A stretch of 62,893 nt of DNA from Rhodocyclaceae bacterium UBA2250 (GTDB lineage Bacteria; Pseudomonadota; Gammaproteobacteria; Burkholderiales; Rhodocyclaceae): NCBI GenBank assembly GCA_002347285.1, contig DDXW01000019.1, positions 64,955 to 127,847 on the forward strand, read 5' to 3'. Position 1 is the first letter of the stretch; each line of letters opens with the position of its first letter. Under the pieces are notes generated by a model. That model was given only the letters and a program-made list of their open reading frames with translations, did no database searches and was not told the DNA's origin. The position numbers and the translations under genes were made by a program. Below are positions 25,606 through 34,412 of this stretch, in pieces.

Positions 25606-26346
25606 TCAATTCATGTACATGCCGCCGTTGACGTGCAGCGTCACGCCGGTGACGAAGCCGGCATGCGGGCCGGCGAGGAAGGCGACCGCGTGCGCGACGT
25701 CCCGGGGCTGGCCGAGCCGGTTCGCCGGAATCGCCTTGAGCATGGCCTGACGCTGTTCCTCGGGCAGCGCCTTGGTCATGTCGGTATCGATCAGGCCGGG
25801 TGCGACGCAATTCACCGTGATGCCGCGGCTGCCGAGTTCCTGCGCGAGCGAGCGCGTCATGCCGGCGACGCCCGCCTTGGCGGCGCAGTAGTTGGCCTGG
25901 CCCGGGTTGCCGGAACTGCCGACCACCGAGGTGATGTTGACGATGCGGCCGAAGCGCGCCTTCATCATGCCGCGCATCACCAGCTTGGAGAGGCGGAACA
26001 CCGCCTTGAGATTGGTGTCGATCACCGCATCCCATTCCTCGTCCTTCATGCGCATCGACAGGTTGTCGCGCGTGATGCCGGCGTTGTTCACCAATACCGA
26101 CACGGCGCCGAACTTCTTCTCGATCTCGCCGATCAGCGTTTCGCAGGCCGTAGCGTCGGTGACGTTGAGCACCGCGCCCATGCCGGCGATGCCGGCATCA
26201 TCGAGCGCCTGCCGGATTTCCGCCGCGCCGTTCTCCGAAGTCGCGGTGCCGATCACCGTCGCGCCCTGCGTTCCGAGCTCCAGCGCGATGGCGCGGCCGA
26301 TGCCGCGCGTGGCGCCCGTGACGAGCGCGATTTGTCCCTTCAGCAT
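25606..26346 (-). CDS. fabG: 3-oxoacyl-ACP reductase
   Basis: The 246-residue short-chain dehydrogenase starts MLKGQIALVTGATRGIGRAI (NADPH-binding TGxxxGIG) and carries the NNAG motif, catalytic Ser in NITSVVGSSG and YCAAKAG (Tyr-x3-Lys). It reduces the keto group of acyl-ACP. It starts 2 bp after fabD. Confidence 0.98.
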   Translation of the reverse strand: MLKGQIALVTGATRGIGRAIALELGTQGATVIGTATSENGAAEIRQALDDAGIAGMGAVLNVTDATACETLIGEIEKKFGAVSVLVNNAGITRDNLSMRMKDEEWDAVIDTNLKAVFRLSKLVMRGMMKARFGRIVNITSVVGSSGNPGQANYCAAKAGVAGMTRSLAQELGSRGITVNCVAPGLIDTDMTKALPEEQRQAMLKAIPANRLGQPRDVAHAVAFLAGPHAGFVTGVTLHVNGGMYMN

Positions 26347-26348
26347 GC

Positions 26349-27287
26349 TCACTCCTTCTCCGCCGCCAGCGTCGCCAATGCGGCATCCACGCCGGCCAGA
26401 TCGTTCATCGCGCCGCCGGCGAGTTCCGCGCAGCGCTTGGTCAGCCCGGCGAGCACCTTGCCCGGGCCGCATTCGAAGACGTGAGTGACGCCGGCCGCCT
26501 GCATCGCGCGCATCGTCTCGACCCAGCGCACCGGTGCCGCCGCCTGGCGCACCAGCGCCGCCTTGATGCCGGCCGGATCGCTCACGGTCGCCACATCGAC
26601 GTTGTTCACCACCGGGATCGCCGGCGTCTTGAACTCGATGCCGGCCAGCGCGGCCTGCAGGCGTTCGGCCGCCGGCTGCATCAGCGACGAATGGAAGGGC
26701 GCCGACACCGGCAGCATCACGGCGCGCTTGGCGCCGGCCGCCTTGCAGGCTTCCGCCGCACGCTCGACGGCGGCCTTGTGGCCGGCGATCACCGTCTGCT
26801 CCGGCGAATTGAAATTCACCGCCTGCACGGCCTGGCCTTGTGCGGATTCGGTGCAGATCGTCTTGATCTTCTCGGCGTCGAGATTGAGGATCGCGGCCAT
26901 CGCGCCCTCGCCCGCCGGCACGGCGTCCTGCATCGCCTTGGCGCGCAGTTCGACCAGCGGCACCGCCGCCTTGAGGTCGAGCACGCCGGCGGCGACCAGC
27001 GCGGCGTATTCGCCGAGGCTGTGGCCGGCCAGCAGCGCCGGCAGCGGGCCGCCCATCTCGCGCCAGAGGCGCCAGACGGCGATGCCGGCCGTCAGCATCA
27101 GCGGCTGCGTATTGACGGTCTGGGAGAGCGACTCGGCCGGCCCTTCGGACACCAGCTGCCAGAGGTCGCGCCCGAGCGCGGCGGATGCCTCGCCGAAGGT
27201 GGCGCGGATGACCGGGCTGTCGCCGTAGGCGGCCATCATGCCGACGGACTGGGAGCCCTGCCCCGGAAACACGAATGCGAATTTCAT
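26349..27287 (-). CDS. fabD: Malonyl-CoA:ACP transacylase
   Basis: The 312-residue enzyme starts MKFAFVFPGQGSQSVGMM and has the nucleophile elbow GHSLGEYAAL and active-site His in PVSAPFHSSLM. It moves malonate from CoA to AcpP. It follows fabH by 7 bp. The upstream extension of the open frame is fabH in another frame. Confidence 0.98.
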   Translation of the reverse strand: MKFAFVFPGQGSQSVGMMAAYGDSPVIRATFGEASAALGRDLWQLVSEGPAESLSQTVNTQPLMLTAGIAVWRLWREMGGPLPALLAGHSLGEYAALVAAGVLDLKAAVPLVELRAKAMQDAVPAGEGAMAAILNLDAEKIKTICTESAQGQAVQAVNFNSPEQTVIAGHKAAVERAAEACKAAGAKRAVMLPVSAPFHSSLMQPAAERLQAALAGIEFKTPAIPVVNNVDVATVSDPAGIKAALVRQAAAPVRWVETMRAMQAAGVTHVFECGPGKVLAGLTKRCAELAGGAMNDLAGVDAALATLAAEKE

Positions 27288-27294
27288 ATCGACC

Positions 27295-28263
27295 TCACAA
27301 AGTAACCAGCGCGGCGCCCCAGGTGAAGCCGCCACCGACGCCTTCGAGCAGCGCCGCCTCGCCGGCGCCGAGTTTTCCGCTGCGCACCGCCTCGTCGAGC
27401 GCTAGGGGGATCGAAGCGGCAGAAGTGTTGCCGTGGTGATCGACGGTGACGACGACCTTCTCCGGCGGCAGGTGCAGCTTCTTCGCCGTCGCCTGCATGA
27501 TGCGGATGTTGGCTTGATGCGGCACCAGCCAGCTGACGTCCGCGGCCGTCATGCCGGCGGCGGCGATCACCTCCTCCGCGACCTCGGCCAGTACCTTGAC
27601 GGCGAACTTGAAAACCGCCTGACCGTCCATGCGCAGGAACGGATCGCCGATCGGCTTGCCGCCGCACAGATGGCCGGCGACGGCGAGGATGTTGCGGTAG
27701 CGGCCGTCGGCATGCAGCGCGGTGGCATGGATGCCCGGCGTGTCGCCGGCCTCCAGCACGACCGCCCCGGCGCCGTCGCCGAACAGCACGCAGGTGCCGC
27801 GGTCCTGCCAGTCGAGGATGCGCGAGAAGGTTTCGGCGCCGACCACCAGCGCGCGGCGGTGCGAGCCGGAACGGATGAACTTGTCGGCGGTCGCCAGCGC
27901 GTAGATGAAACCGCCGCAGACGGCCTGCAGGTCGAAGGCCGCCGCGCCGTTGGTGACGCCGAGCTTGTCCTGCAGGATGGTCGCGGTGCTCGGAAAGATC
28001 ATGTCGGGCGTCGAAGTCGCCAGCACGATCAGGTCGATGTCGTTCGGCGCGCGGCCCGCCGCCTCGAGCGCACGCCGGCAGGCGACCGTCGCGAGATCGC
28101 TGGCCGCCTCGCCTTCCGCGGCGAAGTGGCGCGCGCGGATGCCGCTGCGCTCGACGATCCACTCGTCGGAGGAATCGATGCCGTGCGCGGCGATCAGCGC
28201 CGGGTTGCCGACCGGCGCGCCCGGCAGATAGCTGCCGGTGCCGGTGATGCGGGAATAGATCAT
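27295..28263 (-). CDS. fabH: 3-oxoacyl-ACP synthase III
   Basis: The 322-residue enzyme starts IYSRITGTGSYLPG and has active-site Cys in LQAVCGGFIYAL, His in WLVPHQANIRIM and Asn in HGNTSAASIPLAL. It starts fatty-acid chains from acetyl-CoA and malonyl-ACP. A copy of the 23-bp repeat (27353-27375) encodes KLGAGEAA near its C-terminus. Confidence 0.98.
   Translation of the reverse strand: MIYSRITGTGSYLPGAPVGNPALIAAHGIDSSDEWIVERSGIRARHFAAEGEAASDLATVACRRALEAAGRAPNDIDLIVLATSTPDMIFPSTATILQDKLGVTNGAAAFDLQAVCGGFIYALATADKFIRSGSHRRALVVGAETFSRILDWQDRGTCVLFGDGAGAVVLEAGDTPGIHATALHADGRYRNILAVAGHLCGGKPIGDPFLRMDGQAVFKFAVKVLAEVAEEVIAAAGMTAADVSWLVPHQANIRIMQATAKKLHLPPEKVVVTVDHHGNTSAASIPLALDEAVRSGKLGAGEAALLEGVGGGFTWGAALVTL
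27353..27375 (+). repeat. 23-bp dispersed repeat, copy in fabH
   Basis: GCCGCCTCGCC followed by GGCGCCGAGTTT, identical to the copy at 31449-31471. It is antisense to fabH, giving KLGAGEAA. Confidence 0.7.
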
Positions 28264-28289
28264 CGTGTCACTCTCAGCTCAATCGCGAA

Positions 28290-29321
28290 TCAGTCGCAGA
28301 GGGTCGGCGCCGGCCCAAGGTTCTCCATGGCCGCCATGTGCGCGGCGATCTTTTCCGGCAGCCGTTCGCGCGCGGCGACGGCCGCGCTCTCCAGCGCGTG
28401 GCGGAAGGCGAAGGCATCCGCCGAGCCGTGGCTCTTCACCACGACGCCTTTCAGGCCGAGCAGGCTGGCGCCGTTGTAGCGGCGATGGTCGACGCGCGCC
28501 TTGAAGGCGTTCAGCACCGGCATGGCCACCAGGCCGGCCAGTTTGGTGAACAGGCTGCGCGAAAACTCCTCGCGCAGGAAGGCGCGGATCATCTGCGCCA
28601 GACCCTCCGAGGTCTTCAGGGCGACGTTGCCGACGAAGCCGTCGCAGACGACGACGTCCGCGGCGCCCTTGTAGATGCCGTCGCCCTCGACGTTGCCGAC
28701 GAAATTGAGGCCGCTGCCATTGAGCAGTTCGCCGGCGCGCTTGACGACCTCGTTGCCCTTGATGTCCTCTTCGCCGATGTTGAGCAGGCCGACGCTCGGA
28801 CGTGCCTCATGGTCGAGCGCGGCGGCCAGCATGGCGCCCATGATGCCGAACTGCAGCAGGTGCTCCGGCTCGCAATCGACGTTGGCGCCGAGGTCGAGCA
28901 CGTAGCTGTGGCCGCGCAGCGTCGGCAGGGCCGTGGCGATCGCCGGACGGTCGATGCCCGGCAGGGTCTTCAGCACGAAGCGCGAGACCGCCATCAGGGC
29001 GCCGGTGTTGCCCGCCGACACCGCGCCGTCGGCCCGGCCCTCCTTGACGAGGTTGGCCATCACGCGCAGCGACGAATCCTTCTTGACGCGCAAGGCGGTC
29101 GCCACCGGATCGTGCATATCGACGACCTCGCTGGCATGCTGCACCGACCAGCGCGCCGCGAGAGCGGCGCCGGCCGCGAGATGCGGCTGCAGGGCCTCCG
29201 CGCGACCGACCAGAATGGCCGAGCACGCCGCGTCCCGGCGCAGGAAATCGAACACCGCGGGCACGATCACGGCCGGGCCGTGGTCGCCGCCCATGCAGTC
29301 GACGGCAAGCGTGATGGTCAC
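28290..29321 (-). CDS. plsX: Phosphate acyltransferase PlsX
   Basis: The 343-residue protein starts TITLAVDCMGGDHGPAVIVP and contains SAGNTGALMA and DGFVGNVALKTSEGLA. It makes acyl-phosphate from acyl-ACP for phospholipid synthesis. It lies between rpmF and fabH, the common rpmF-plsX-fabH order. Confidence 0.97.
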   Translation of the reverse strand: MTITLAVDCMGGDHGPAVIVPAVFDFLRRDAACSAILVGRAEALQPHLAAGAALAARWSVQHASEVVDMHDPVATALRVKKDSSLRVMANLVKEGRADGAVSAGNTGALMAVSRFVLKTLPGIDRPAIATALPTLRGHSYVLDLGANVDCEPEHLLQFGIMGAMLAAALDHEARPSVGLLNIGEEDIKGNEVVKRAGELLNGSGLNFVGNVEGDGIYKGAADVVVCDGFVGNVALKTSEGLAQMIRAFLREEFSRSLFTKLAGLVAMPVLNAFKARVDHRRYNGASLLGLKGVVVKSHGSADAFAFRHALESAAVAARERLPEKIAAHMAAMENLGPAPTLCD

Positions 29322-29339
29322 TCAGGCGCGCCTATGCGA

Positions 29340-29369
29340 AAACGGCCGGGCGCTCGCGCACCCGGCCGC
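29340..29369 (-). terminator. Hairpin between rpmF and plsX
   Basis: CGGCCGGG - CGCTCGCGCA - CCCGGCCG, followed on the minus strand by TTTTC. It is a likely partial terminator after the abundant rpmF transcript. Confidence 0.6.
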
Positions 29370-29387
29370 GTTCCGGCGGTGCATGAA

Positions 29388-29567
29388 TCACTCGCCCTTG
29401 GTCTTGAGAACCTTCTTGCCGCGGTAGACGCCGGAGGACGAGATGTGGTGGCGCAGATGCACCTCGCCGGTGGTCGCCTCGACGGCGAGCGGCGGCGCGC
29501 TGAGGAAATCGTGCGAGCGGTGCATGCCGCGCTTGGAGGGGGACTTCTTGTTCTGCTGGACTGCCAT
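29388..29567 (-). CDS. rpmF: 50S ribosomal protein L32
   Basis: This 59-residue gene starts AVQQNKKSPSKRGMHRSHD and ends KKVLKTKGE, the usual L32 sequence. It lacks the zinc-binding Cys pairs (C-minus form), since the middle reads LRHHISSSGVYRGKK. It follows yceD by 25 bp, with an AGGAGT ribosome site before the ATG. Confidence 0.96.
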   Translation of the reverse strand: MAVQQNKKSPSKRGMHRSHDFLSAPPLAVEATTGEVHLRHHISSSGVYRGKKVLKTKGE

Positions 29568-29592
29568 GATGACTCCTTACTTCAAAATCGAT

Positions 29593-30120
29593 TCAATGTT
29601 TCTTCAAACCCGCCAGCGCCGCGAACGGCGATGGCCTGCCTTCCTCTTCCGCTTCACCGGCACCGGCCGGGGAGCGACATTCCGCATGACGCGGCACCGC
29701 CGGCAACGCCAGCAACACCTCTTCCTCGACCAGCGCCAGCACCGACATCTCCCGGCTGGCCGGAATGGCGTCGTAGGCGTCGGACTCGAGTTCTTCCTCG
29801 GGCCACTCTTCACCCGGCGGCATCAGCAGCAACCGGCTGTCGATGGCGCAATCGAACCCGACCTCCTCCATGCAGCGCTGGCAACACAGACCCAGTTTCC
29901 CGCTGACCCGCAGGCGCAGCCACAACTTCGTTCCCGTCGCGTCCGTTTCGCGCTGGCCGGCCAGCGTGCAATCGAGCCAGCCCTCCCGGTTCATCAGCAC
30001 ATCCGCGAGGCGCGGCAACTGCGACAAGGCGAGCCTGCCGGCGATGCAGTCCTCGTCCGCCGCGAACTTCTGGCTGTCGACGACCGCTTCCGCGAAATTC
30101 CGAATTTCCCGACACGACAT
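29593..30120 (-). CDS. yceD: DUF177/YceD family 23S rRNA accumulation protein
   Basis: The 175-residue protein has the YceD pattern, with the paired-Cys segment GLCCQRCMEEVGF near residue 80 and the acidic LMPPGEEWPEEELE stretch. It is needed for normal 23S rRNA levels in plants and bacteria. It sits upstream of rpmF, as is nearly universal. The start MSCREIRNF at 30120 is preferred; an in-frame ATG seven codons earlier (30141) is possible. Confidence 0.9.
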   Translation of the reverse strand: MSCREIRNFAEAVVDSQKFAADEDCIAGRLALSQLPRLADVLMNREGWLDCTLAGQRETDATGTKLWLRLRVSGKLGLCCQRCMEEVGFDCAIDSRLLLMPPGEEWPEEELESDAYDAIPASREMSVLALVEEEVLLALPAVPRHAECRSPAGAGEAEEEGRPSPFAALAGLKKH

Positions 30121-30214
30121 AAAGGGCGCGGATGTTATCATGCGCCGCCTTTTCCCGTCAAAGACTTAATGCACGGAAAAGCCAGGAAAACCCACCTCTG
30201 GTCCCGGATACCCC

Positions 30215-30793
30215 ATGCAACGACTCGTTCTGGCATCGACCTCGCCCTACCGGCGCGAGCTGCTCGGCCGGCTGCGGCTTTCCTTCGACGTCTGCGCCCC
30301 CGAAACGGATGAAACGCCCTTGCCCGGCGAGGCGGCCGCCGCGACGGCCGAGCGGCTCGCCGCCGCCAAGGCGGCGGCCGTCGTCGGGCGCTTTCCCGAT
30401 GCGCTCATCATCGGCTCCGACCAGGTCGCCTATTGCGGAGAGCTGCGCTTCGGCAAGCCAGGCACCCGAGAGACGTCCCGGGAGCAGTTGCGCAGCCTGT
30501 CGGGTCAGGCGGTCGTCTTCCATACCGGCCTGTGCCTGCTCAACGCCACCAGCGGGCGCCGGCATCTGGTCGGCGTGCCCACCGAGGTACGCTTCCGCGA
30601 GCTGTCCGACGCCGAAATCGAGCGCTACCTCGACAAGGAGGATGCCCTGAACTGCGCCGGCAGCGCCCGCTCCGAAGGGCTCGGCATCGCCCTGCTCGAA
30701 TGGATGAAGAGCGACGACCCAACCGCCCTGGTCGGCCTGCCGCTGATCGCCCTGGCCGACATGCTGCGCGCCGAAGGGCTGGCCCTGCCCTGA
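30215..30793 (+). CDS. yceF: Maf/YceF-family nucleoside triphosphate pyrophosphatase
   Basis: The 192-residue protein starts QRLVLASTSPYRRELLGRL with the Maf signature, then IIGSDQVAYCGE and a C-terminal CAGSARSEGLGIALLE. Family members remove modified nucleotides; the YceF subfamily prefers m7GTP. The assignment to YceF rather than YhdE rests on its position, divergent from yceD-rpmF-plsX as in E. coli. Confidence 0.9.
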   Translation: MQRLVLASTSPYRRELLGRLRLSFDVCAPETDETPLPGEAAAATAERLAAAKAAAVVGRFPDALIIGSDQVAYCGELRFGKPGTRETSREQLRSLSGQAVVFHTGLCLLNATSGRRHLVGVPTEVRFRELSDAEIERYLDKEDALNCAGSARSEGLGIALLEWMKSDDPTALVGLPLIALADMLRAEGLALP

Positions 30794-30799
30794 CGCGAC

Positions 30800-31513
30800 A
30801 TGCCGGGCACGCTCCATCTCCTGCCCACCCAGCTCGGCGACGCCCCCTGGGCCGCGGTATTGCCTGACGGCACGCGGGCGACCGCCTGCCGGCTGCGCCA
30901 TTTCGTCGTCGAGAACGCCAAGACCGCGCGCGCTTCGCTCAAATGGATGGAGCATCCGGTTCCTCTCCGAGAACTTGCCATCGAGCAGCTGCCAGAGCCG
31001 CTGACGCCCGCCGACCTCGACCGCCTGCTCGCGCCGCTGGCCGAGGGCCACGACGTCGGGCTGATGTCGGAAGCCGGCTGCCCCGGCGTCGCCGATCCGG
31101 GTGCCCTGCTGGTGCGGCGCGCCCATGAACTCGGCATCCCGGTCAAGCCGTTGGTCGGCCCCTCGTCGCTGCTGCTCGCGCTGATGGCCTCCGGATTGGA
31201 CGGCCAGCGCTTCGCCTTCCACGGCTATCTGCCGCAGCGCGAACCGGAGCGCAGCCGGTGCATCGTCGAGCTGGAGAAGGAATCGCGGCGGATGCGGCAG
31301 ACCCAGTTGTTCATCGAGACGCCCTATCGCAACGCCGCGCTGTTCGCGGCGCTGCTGGCCGCCTGCCGCCCGGAGACGCTGCTGTGCGTGGCGACCGACC
31401 TGACCCTGCCGGGCGAAGCGATCGCCACGCGCAGCGTCGCCGCCTGGCGCCGCCTCGCCGGCGCCGAGTTTGCGAAGCGGCCGACGGTGTTCCTGCTGCT
31501 CAGCGCAGACTGA
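30800..31513 (+). CDS. RsmI-related SAM-dependent methyltransferase
   Basis: The 237-residue protein has the tetrapyrrole-methylase/RsmI fold: TLHLLPTQLGDAPW at the start, VGLMSEAGCPGVADPGALLV (SAM-binding loop) and PLVGPSSLLLALMASG. It resembles RsmI but lacks the usual N-terminal GTLYVVATPIGN form, so its target may differ. It follows yceF by 6 bp and probably shares its promoter. The 3' end overlaps the convergent sppA by 14 bp. A 23-bp repeat copy lies near the end. Confidence 0.82.
   Translation: MPGTLHLLPTQLGDAPWAAVLPDGTRATACRLRHFVVENAKTARASLKWMEHPVPLRELAIEQLPEPLTPADLDRLLAPLAEGHDVGLMSEAGCPGVADPGALLVRRAHELGIPVKPLVGPSSLLLALMASGLDGQRFAFHGYLPQREPERSRCIVELEKESRRMRQTQLFIETPYRNAALFAALLAACRPETLLCVATDLTLPGEAIATRSVAAWRRLAGAEFAKRPTVFLLLSAD
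31449..31471 (+). repeat. 23-bp dispersed repeat, copy in the RsmI-like gene
   Basis: GCCGCCTCGCC followed by GGCGCCGAGTTT, identical to the fabH copy but on the sense strand, encoding RLAGAEF. Confidence 0.7.
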
Positions 31514-32438
31514 AGCCTGCCAGCCCCCGGCCGAGAGCGGCCGCCGTGTCGGCACCGAAGCGCCGCGCGAATTTCTCGGCGAAGTTCGGCTTGACCGTGT
31601 AGTCGCGGATCTCCTCGGCCTTGATGACGTCGCGCGCCACCGAATCGACCGTGCCGAAGCCGTCGGCGAGCCCGAGTTCGACGCTCTCCGCGCCCGTCCA
31701 CATCAGTCCGGAGAACATGTCCGGCGTCTCCTTGAGGCGCGCGCCGCGCCCCTTGCGCACCACCTCGATGAACTGCCGGTGGATGTCGTTCAGCATGCCT
31801 TGGGCATGGGCCCTGTGGCGCTCGTTCTGCGGCGAGAACGGATCGAGGAAGCCCTTGTTCTCGCCGGCGGTCAGCAGGCGGCGTTCGACGCCGAGCTTGT
31901 CCATCGTGCCGGTGAAGCCGAAGCTGTCCATCAGCACGCCGATCGATCCGACGATGCTGGCCTTGTCCACGAAAATCTTGTCCGCGGCGGAGGCGATGTA
32001 GTAGCCACCCGAGGCGCAGATGTCCTCGACGACGACGTAGAGCGGCTTGTCGGCATGCTTGGCGCGCAAGCGCGCGATCTCGTCGGTGATGATGCCGGCC
32101 TGCACCGGGCTGCCGCCGGGGCTGTTGATGCGCAGGATCACGCCTGCCGCCCGCTTGTCGTCGAAGGCCGCCTGCAGCGCACTGACGATGTCGTCCGCAT
32201 TGGCGTCGCCCTTGGCCTGGATCGTGCCATGCATCTCGACCAGGGCGGTATGCTTGCCGCCCTCGCCTTCGGGATGGACAACATCCCAGTCGATGAGGGT
32301 CATCAGCACCGCCGTCAGGTAGGCGAAGCCGAGGAGCTTGAAAAAGATGCCCCAGCGCCGCGCGCGCCGCTGCTCGTCGATGGCGGCCAGCGCCACCTTT
32401 TCCAGAGCCTTGCGTTCCCAGTTCGAATCTTCCGCCAC
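31500..32438 (-). CDS. sppA: S49-family signal peptide peptidase SppA
   Basis: The 312-residue protein has one N-terminal membrane helix (IFFKLLGFAYLTAVLMTLI) and an S49 domain with LRINSPGGSPVQAG and catalytic Ser in CASGGYYIASAADKIF; the general-base Lys follows. It degrades cleaved signal peptides. The short form (about 310 rather than about 600 residues) is typical of Betaproteobacteria. It is convergent with the methyltransferase gene. Confidence 0.93.
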   Translation of the reverse strand: MAEDSNWERKALEKVALAAIDEQRRARRWGIFFKLLGFAYLTAVLMTLIDWDVVHPEGEGGKHTALVEMHGTIQAKGDANADDIVSALQAAFDDKRAAGVILRINSPGGSPVQAGIITDEIARLRAKHADKPLYVVVEDICASGGYYIASAADKIFVDKASIVGSIGVLMDSFGFTGTMDKLGVERRLLTAGENKGFLDPFSPQNERHRAHAQGMLNDIHRQFIEVVRKGRGARLKETPDMFSGLMWTGAESVELGLADGFGTVDSVARDVIKAEEIRDYTVKPNFAEKFARRFGADTAAALGRGLAGFSLR

Positions 32439-32457
32439 GTCAGTCGCCTTTCCCCGG

Positions 32458-33111
32458 TCAAGCGTTTTCCGTCAGCCAGAGCGCCAGGTCGCCGACGGAT
32501 GCCGCGCAGTATAACGGCGCCGCCGCCTCCAGCGCATCGCGCGGGTGGGCGCCGTAGCTGACCGCGACGGCATCCACGCCAGCGTTCCTGGCCATCAGTA
32601 GATCGTGGGTCGTGTCGCCGATCATCAGCGTCCGGGCGGCCGAAACCGTGAATTCGTCCATCAGCTCCTCGATCATCTGCGGATGCGGCTTCGAATGGCA
32701 CTCGTCGGCGCAGCGCGTGGCGTGGAAGTAGTCGCCGAGGCCGCTGTGCTCCAGCGCCCGGTCCAGACCGCGCCGCGACTTGCCGGTGGCCACCCCGAGC
32801 CGGTAGCCGTGGCCCGCCAACTGGCGGATCAAGGCGTCGGCCCCGGCGAACAGCACCAGCTCATGGTCGCGCGAGAGGTAGTGATGGCGATAGCGCTCGA
32901 CCAGTTCCGGGTAATGATCCTCCGGCAGATCGGGCAACGCGTGGCGCAGGGCGTCGGCGAGACCGAGGCCGATGATGTGGCGCGCACGCTCCTCGGGCGG
33001 CGGCTCCAGCCCCAGATCGCGCGCGGCGGCCTGGACGCTGTCGACGATCATCGCCGCCGAGTCCATCAGCGTCCCGTCCCAGTCGAACACGATCAGTTCA
33101 TAACGTTTCAT
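32458..33111 (-). CDS. gph: HAD-family phosphatase (Gph-like)
   Basis: The 217-residue HAD hydrolase has motif I FDWDGTLMDS, motif II in GVATGKS, Lys in SKPHPQ and motif III GDTTHDLLMARNAGV. It resembles phosphoglycolate phosphatase, which clears a repair and photorespiration by-product, though HAD substrates are hard to predict. It overlaps the rluC 3' end by 14 bp and precedes sppA. Confidence 0.85.
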   Translation of the reverse strand: MKRYELIVFDWDGTLMDSAAMIVDSVQAAARDLGLEPPPEERARHIIGLGLADALRHALPDLPEDHYPELVERYRHHYLSRDHELVLFAGADALIRQLAGHGYRLGVATGKSRRGLDRALEHSGLGDYFHATRCADECHSKPHPQMIEELMDEFTVSAARTLMIGDTTHDLLMARNAGVDAVAVSYGAHPRDALEAAAPLYCAASVGDLALWLTENA

Positions 33112-34057
33112 CGGCCTTCCCGAGTTTTTCCAAGAATCGTTCAAGTTCCGCCGGCAGGGGCGCCGCCAGGTTCAGCTTCTCCCCGCTCAGCGGATGCGGC
33201 AGCCGCATCGCGGCCGCGTGCAGGAACATGCGTTTCAGGCCGGCCTTTTGCAAGTCCTTGTTGAGCGCGAAATCGCCGTATTTTTCGTCGCCGAGGATGG
33301 GAAAGCCCAGATGCGCCAGGTGCACCCGGATCTGATGCGTGCGGCCGGTGCGCAGTTCCACCTCGAGCAGGCTGAATTCGCCGAGCGGCGACGGCCAGCG
33401 TCCCTGCAAGCGCATGATCGAATGGGCTTCCTTGCCCTGCGGATCGACGCGCACGCGCCGTTCGCCCTCCGCCGTCAGGTACTTGTGCAGCGGCAGCTTC
33501 ACGTTGCGCAGCTTGTCGCGCCAGCGCCCCTTCACCAGGGCGAGGTAGCGCTTGTCGATGCCGCCGTCGCGAAACAGGTCGTGCAGCCGCGTCAGCGCGG
33601 CTCGCTTCTTGCCCACGATCAGCAGGCCGGAAGTCTCGCGGTCGAGGCGATGGGCCAGTTCGAGGAACTTCGCCTGCGGCCGCGCTCGCCGCAGCTGTTC
33701 GATCACGCCGAAATCGACGCCGCTGCCGCCATGGACCGCCACCCCGGCCGGCTTGTTGATGACGAGCATGGCCTCGTCCTCGTAGACCGCCGCGAATTCG
33801 CGTGCCGGGACAGCGGCTTCCGCGGTTTTTTCCGCCACCCGCACCGGCGGCACGCGCACGCGGTCGCCGAGTTCGAGGCGGCGGTCGGCGGCGGCCCGGC
33901 CCTTGTTCACCCGCACTTCGCCGCTTCTGAGGATGCGGTAGATATGGCTTTTCGGCACGCCCTTGAGGCGTTTCAGCAGGAAATTGTCGATGCGCTGCCC
34001 GGCGCTCTCTTCGCCAACCTCAAGAAACGTGACGGATTCTTTGCTCAAGTCTTTCAT
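33098..34057 (-). CDS. rluC: 23S rRNA pseudouridine synthase RluC
   Basis: The 319-residue protein has an S4 RNA-binding domain (QRIDNFLLKRLKGVPKSHIY) and the pseudouridine synthase catalytic motif AHRLDRETSGLLIVG, with RTGRTHQIRVHLAHLG further on. It modifies U955, U2504 and U2580 (E. coli numbering). It is divergent from rne, as in E. coli. ATG 34057 lies under the rne promoter. Confidence 0.95.
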   Translation of the reverse strand: MKDLSKESVTFLEVGEESAGQRIDNFLLKRLKGVPKSHIYRILRSGEVRVNKGRAAADRRLELGDRVRVPPVRVAEKTAEAAVPAREFAAVYEDEAMLVINKPAGVAVHGGSGVDFGVIEQLRRARPQAKFLELAHRLDRETSGLLIVGKKRAALTRLHDLFRDGGIDKRYLALVKGRWRDKLRNVKLPLHKYLTAEGERRVRVDPQGKEAHSIMRLQGRWPSPLGEFSLLEVELRTGRTHQIRVHLAHLGFPILGDEKYGDFALNKDLQKAGLKRMFLHAAAMRLPHPLSGEKLNLAAPLPAELERFLEKLGKADETL

Positions 34058-34069
34058 TTCCAATATAAT
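34041..34069 (+). promoter_or_regulatory. Promoter of rne
   Basis: TTGCTC (34041-34046), a 17-bp spacer and TATAAT (34064-34069) make a strong sigma-70 promoter. Transcription would begin near 34076. Confidence 0.65.
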
Positions 34070-34412
34070 GCACAAGCTTTGCCGTCTTTCGGACGGCGTG
34101 CCCGACATTCCGAAGCGATGCCGGGGCGCCCGGCGATGACGCTGCAAGAGCCCTCCGGTAGATTCGCGCCCAGGCAAGAATGCGAGGCAGCGATACTACT
34201 TTGTCTGAAGACATTTTTTACGCGCGACACAGACTTTGACTGACGATGCCGCCCGGAAATTGCGCCGGCACCGCCATCCGACAAATCATCCACCTTCATT
34301 TGCCCAGTCCGTCACCACAGCCGATGAGCCTGATCCAGCAAATCCAGCCGATGCCGCAATAAAGTCTGCGGCGTGATTTGTCGTGTCTTCCTGCCTGCGC
34401 GTGGGAGCACAC
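34070..34412 (+). promoter_or_regulatory. Long 5' leader of rne
   Basis: The 340-bp leader has no gene of its own and includes a GCCGTC-TTTCG-GACGGC hairpin at 34081-34097. RNase E mRNAs in Proteobacteria have long structured leaders that RNase E cleaves to control its own level. The same role here is likely, though E. coli-type hairpin homology cannot be judged by eye. Confidence 0.5.
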
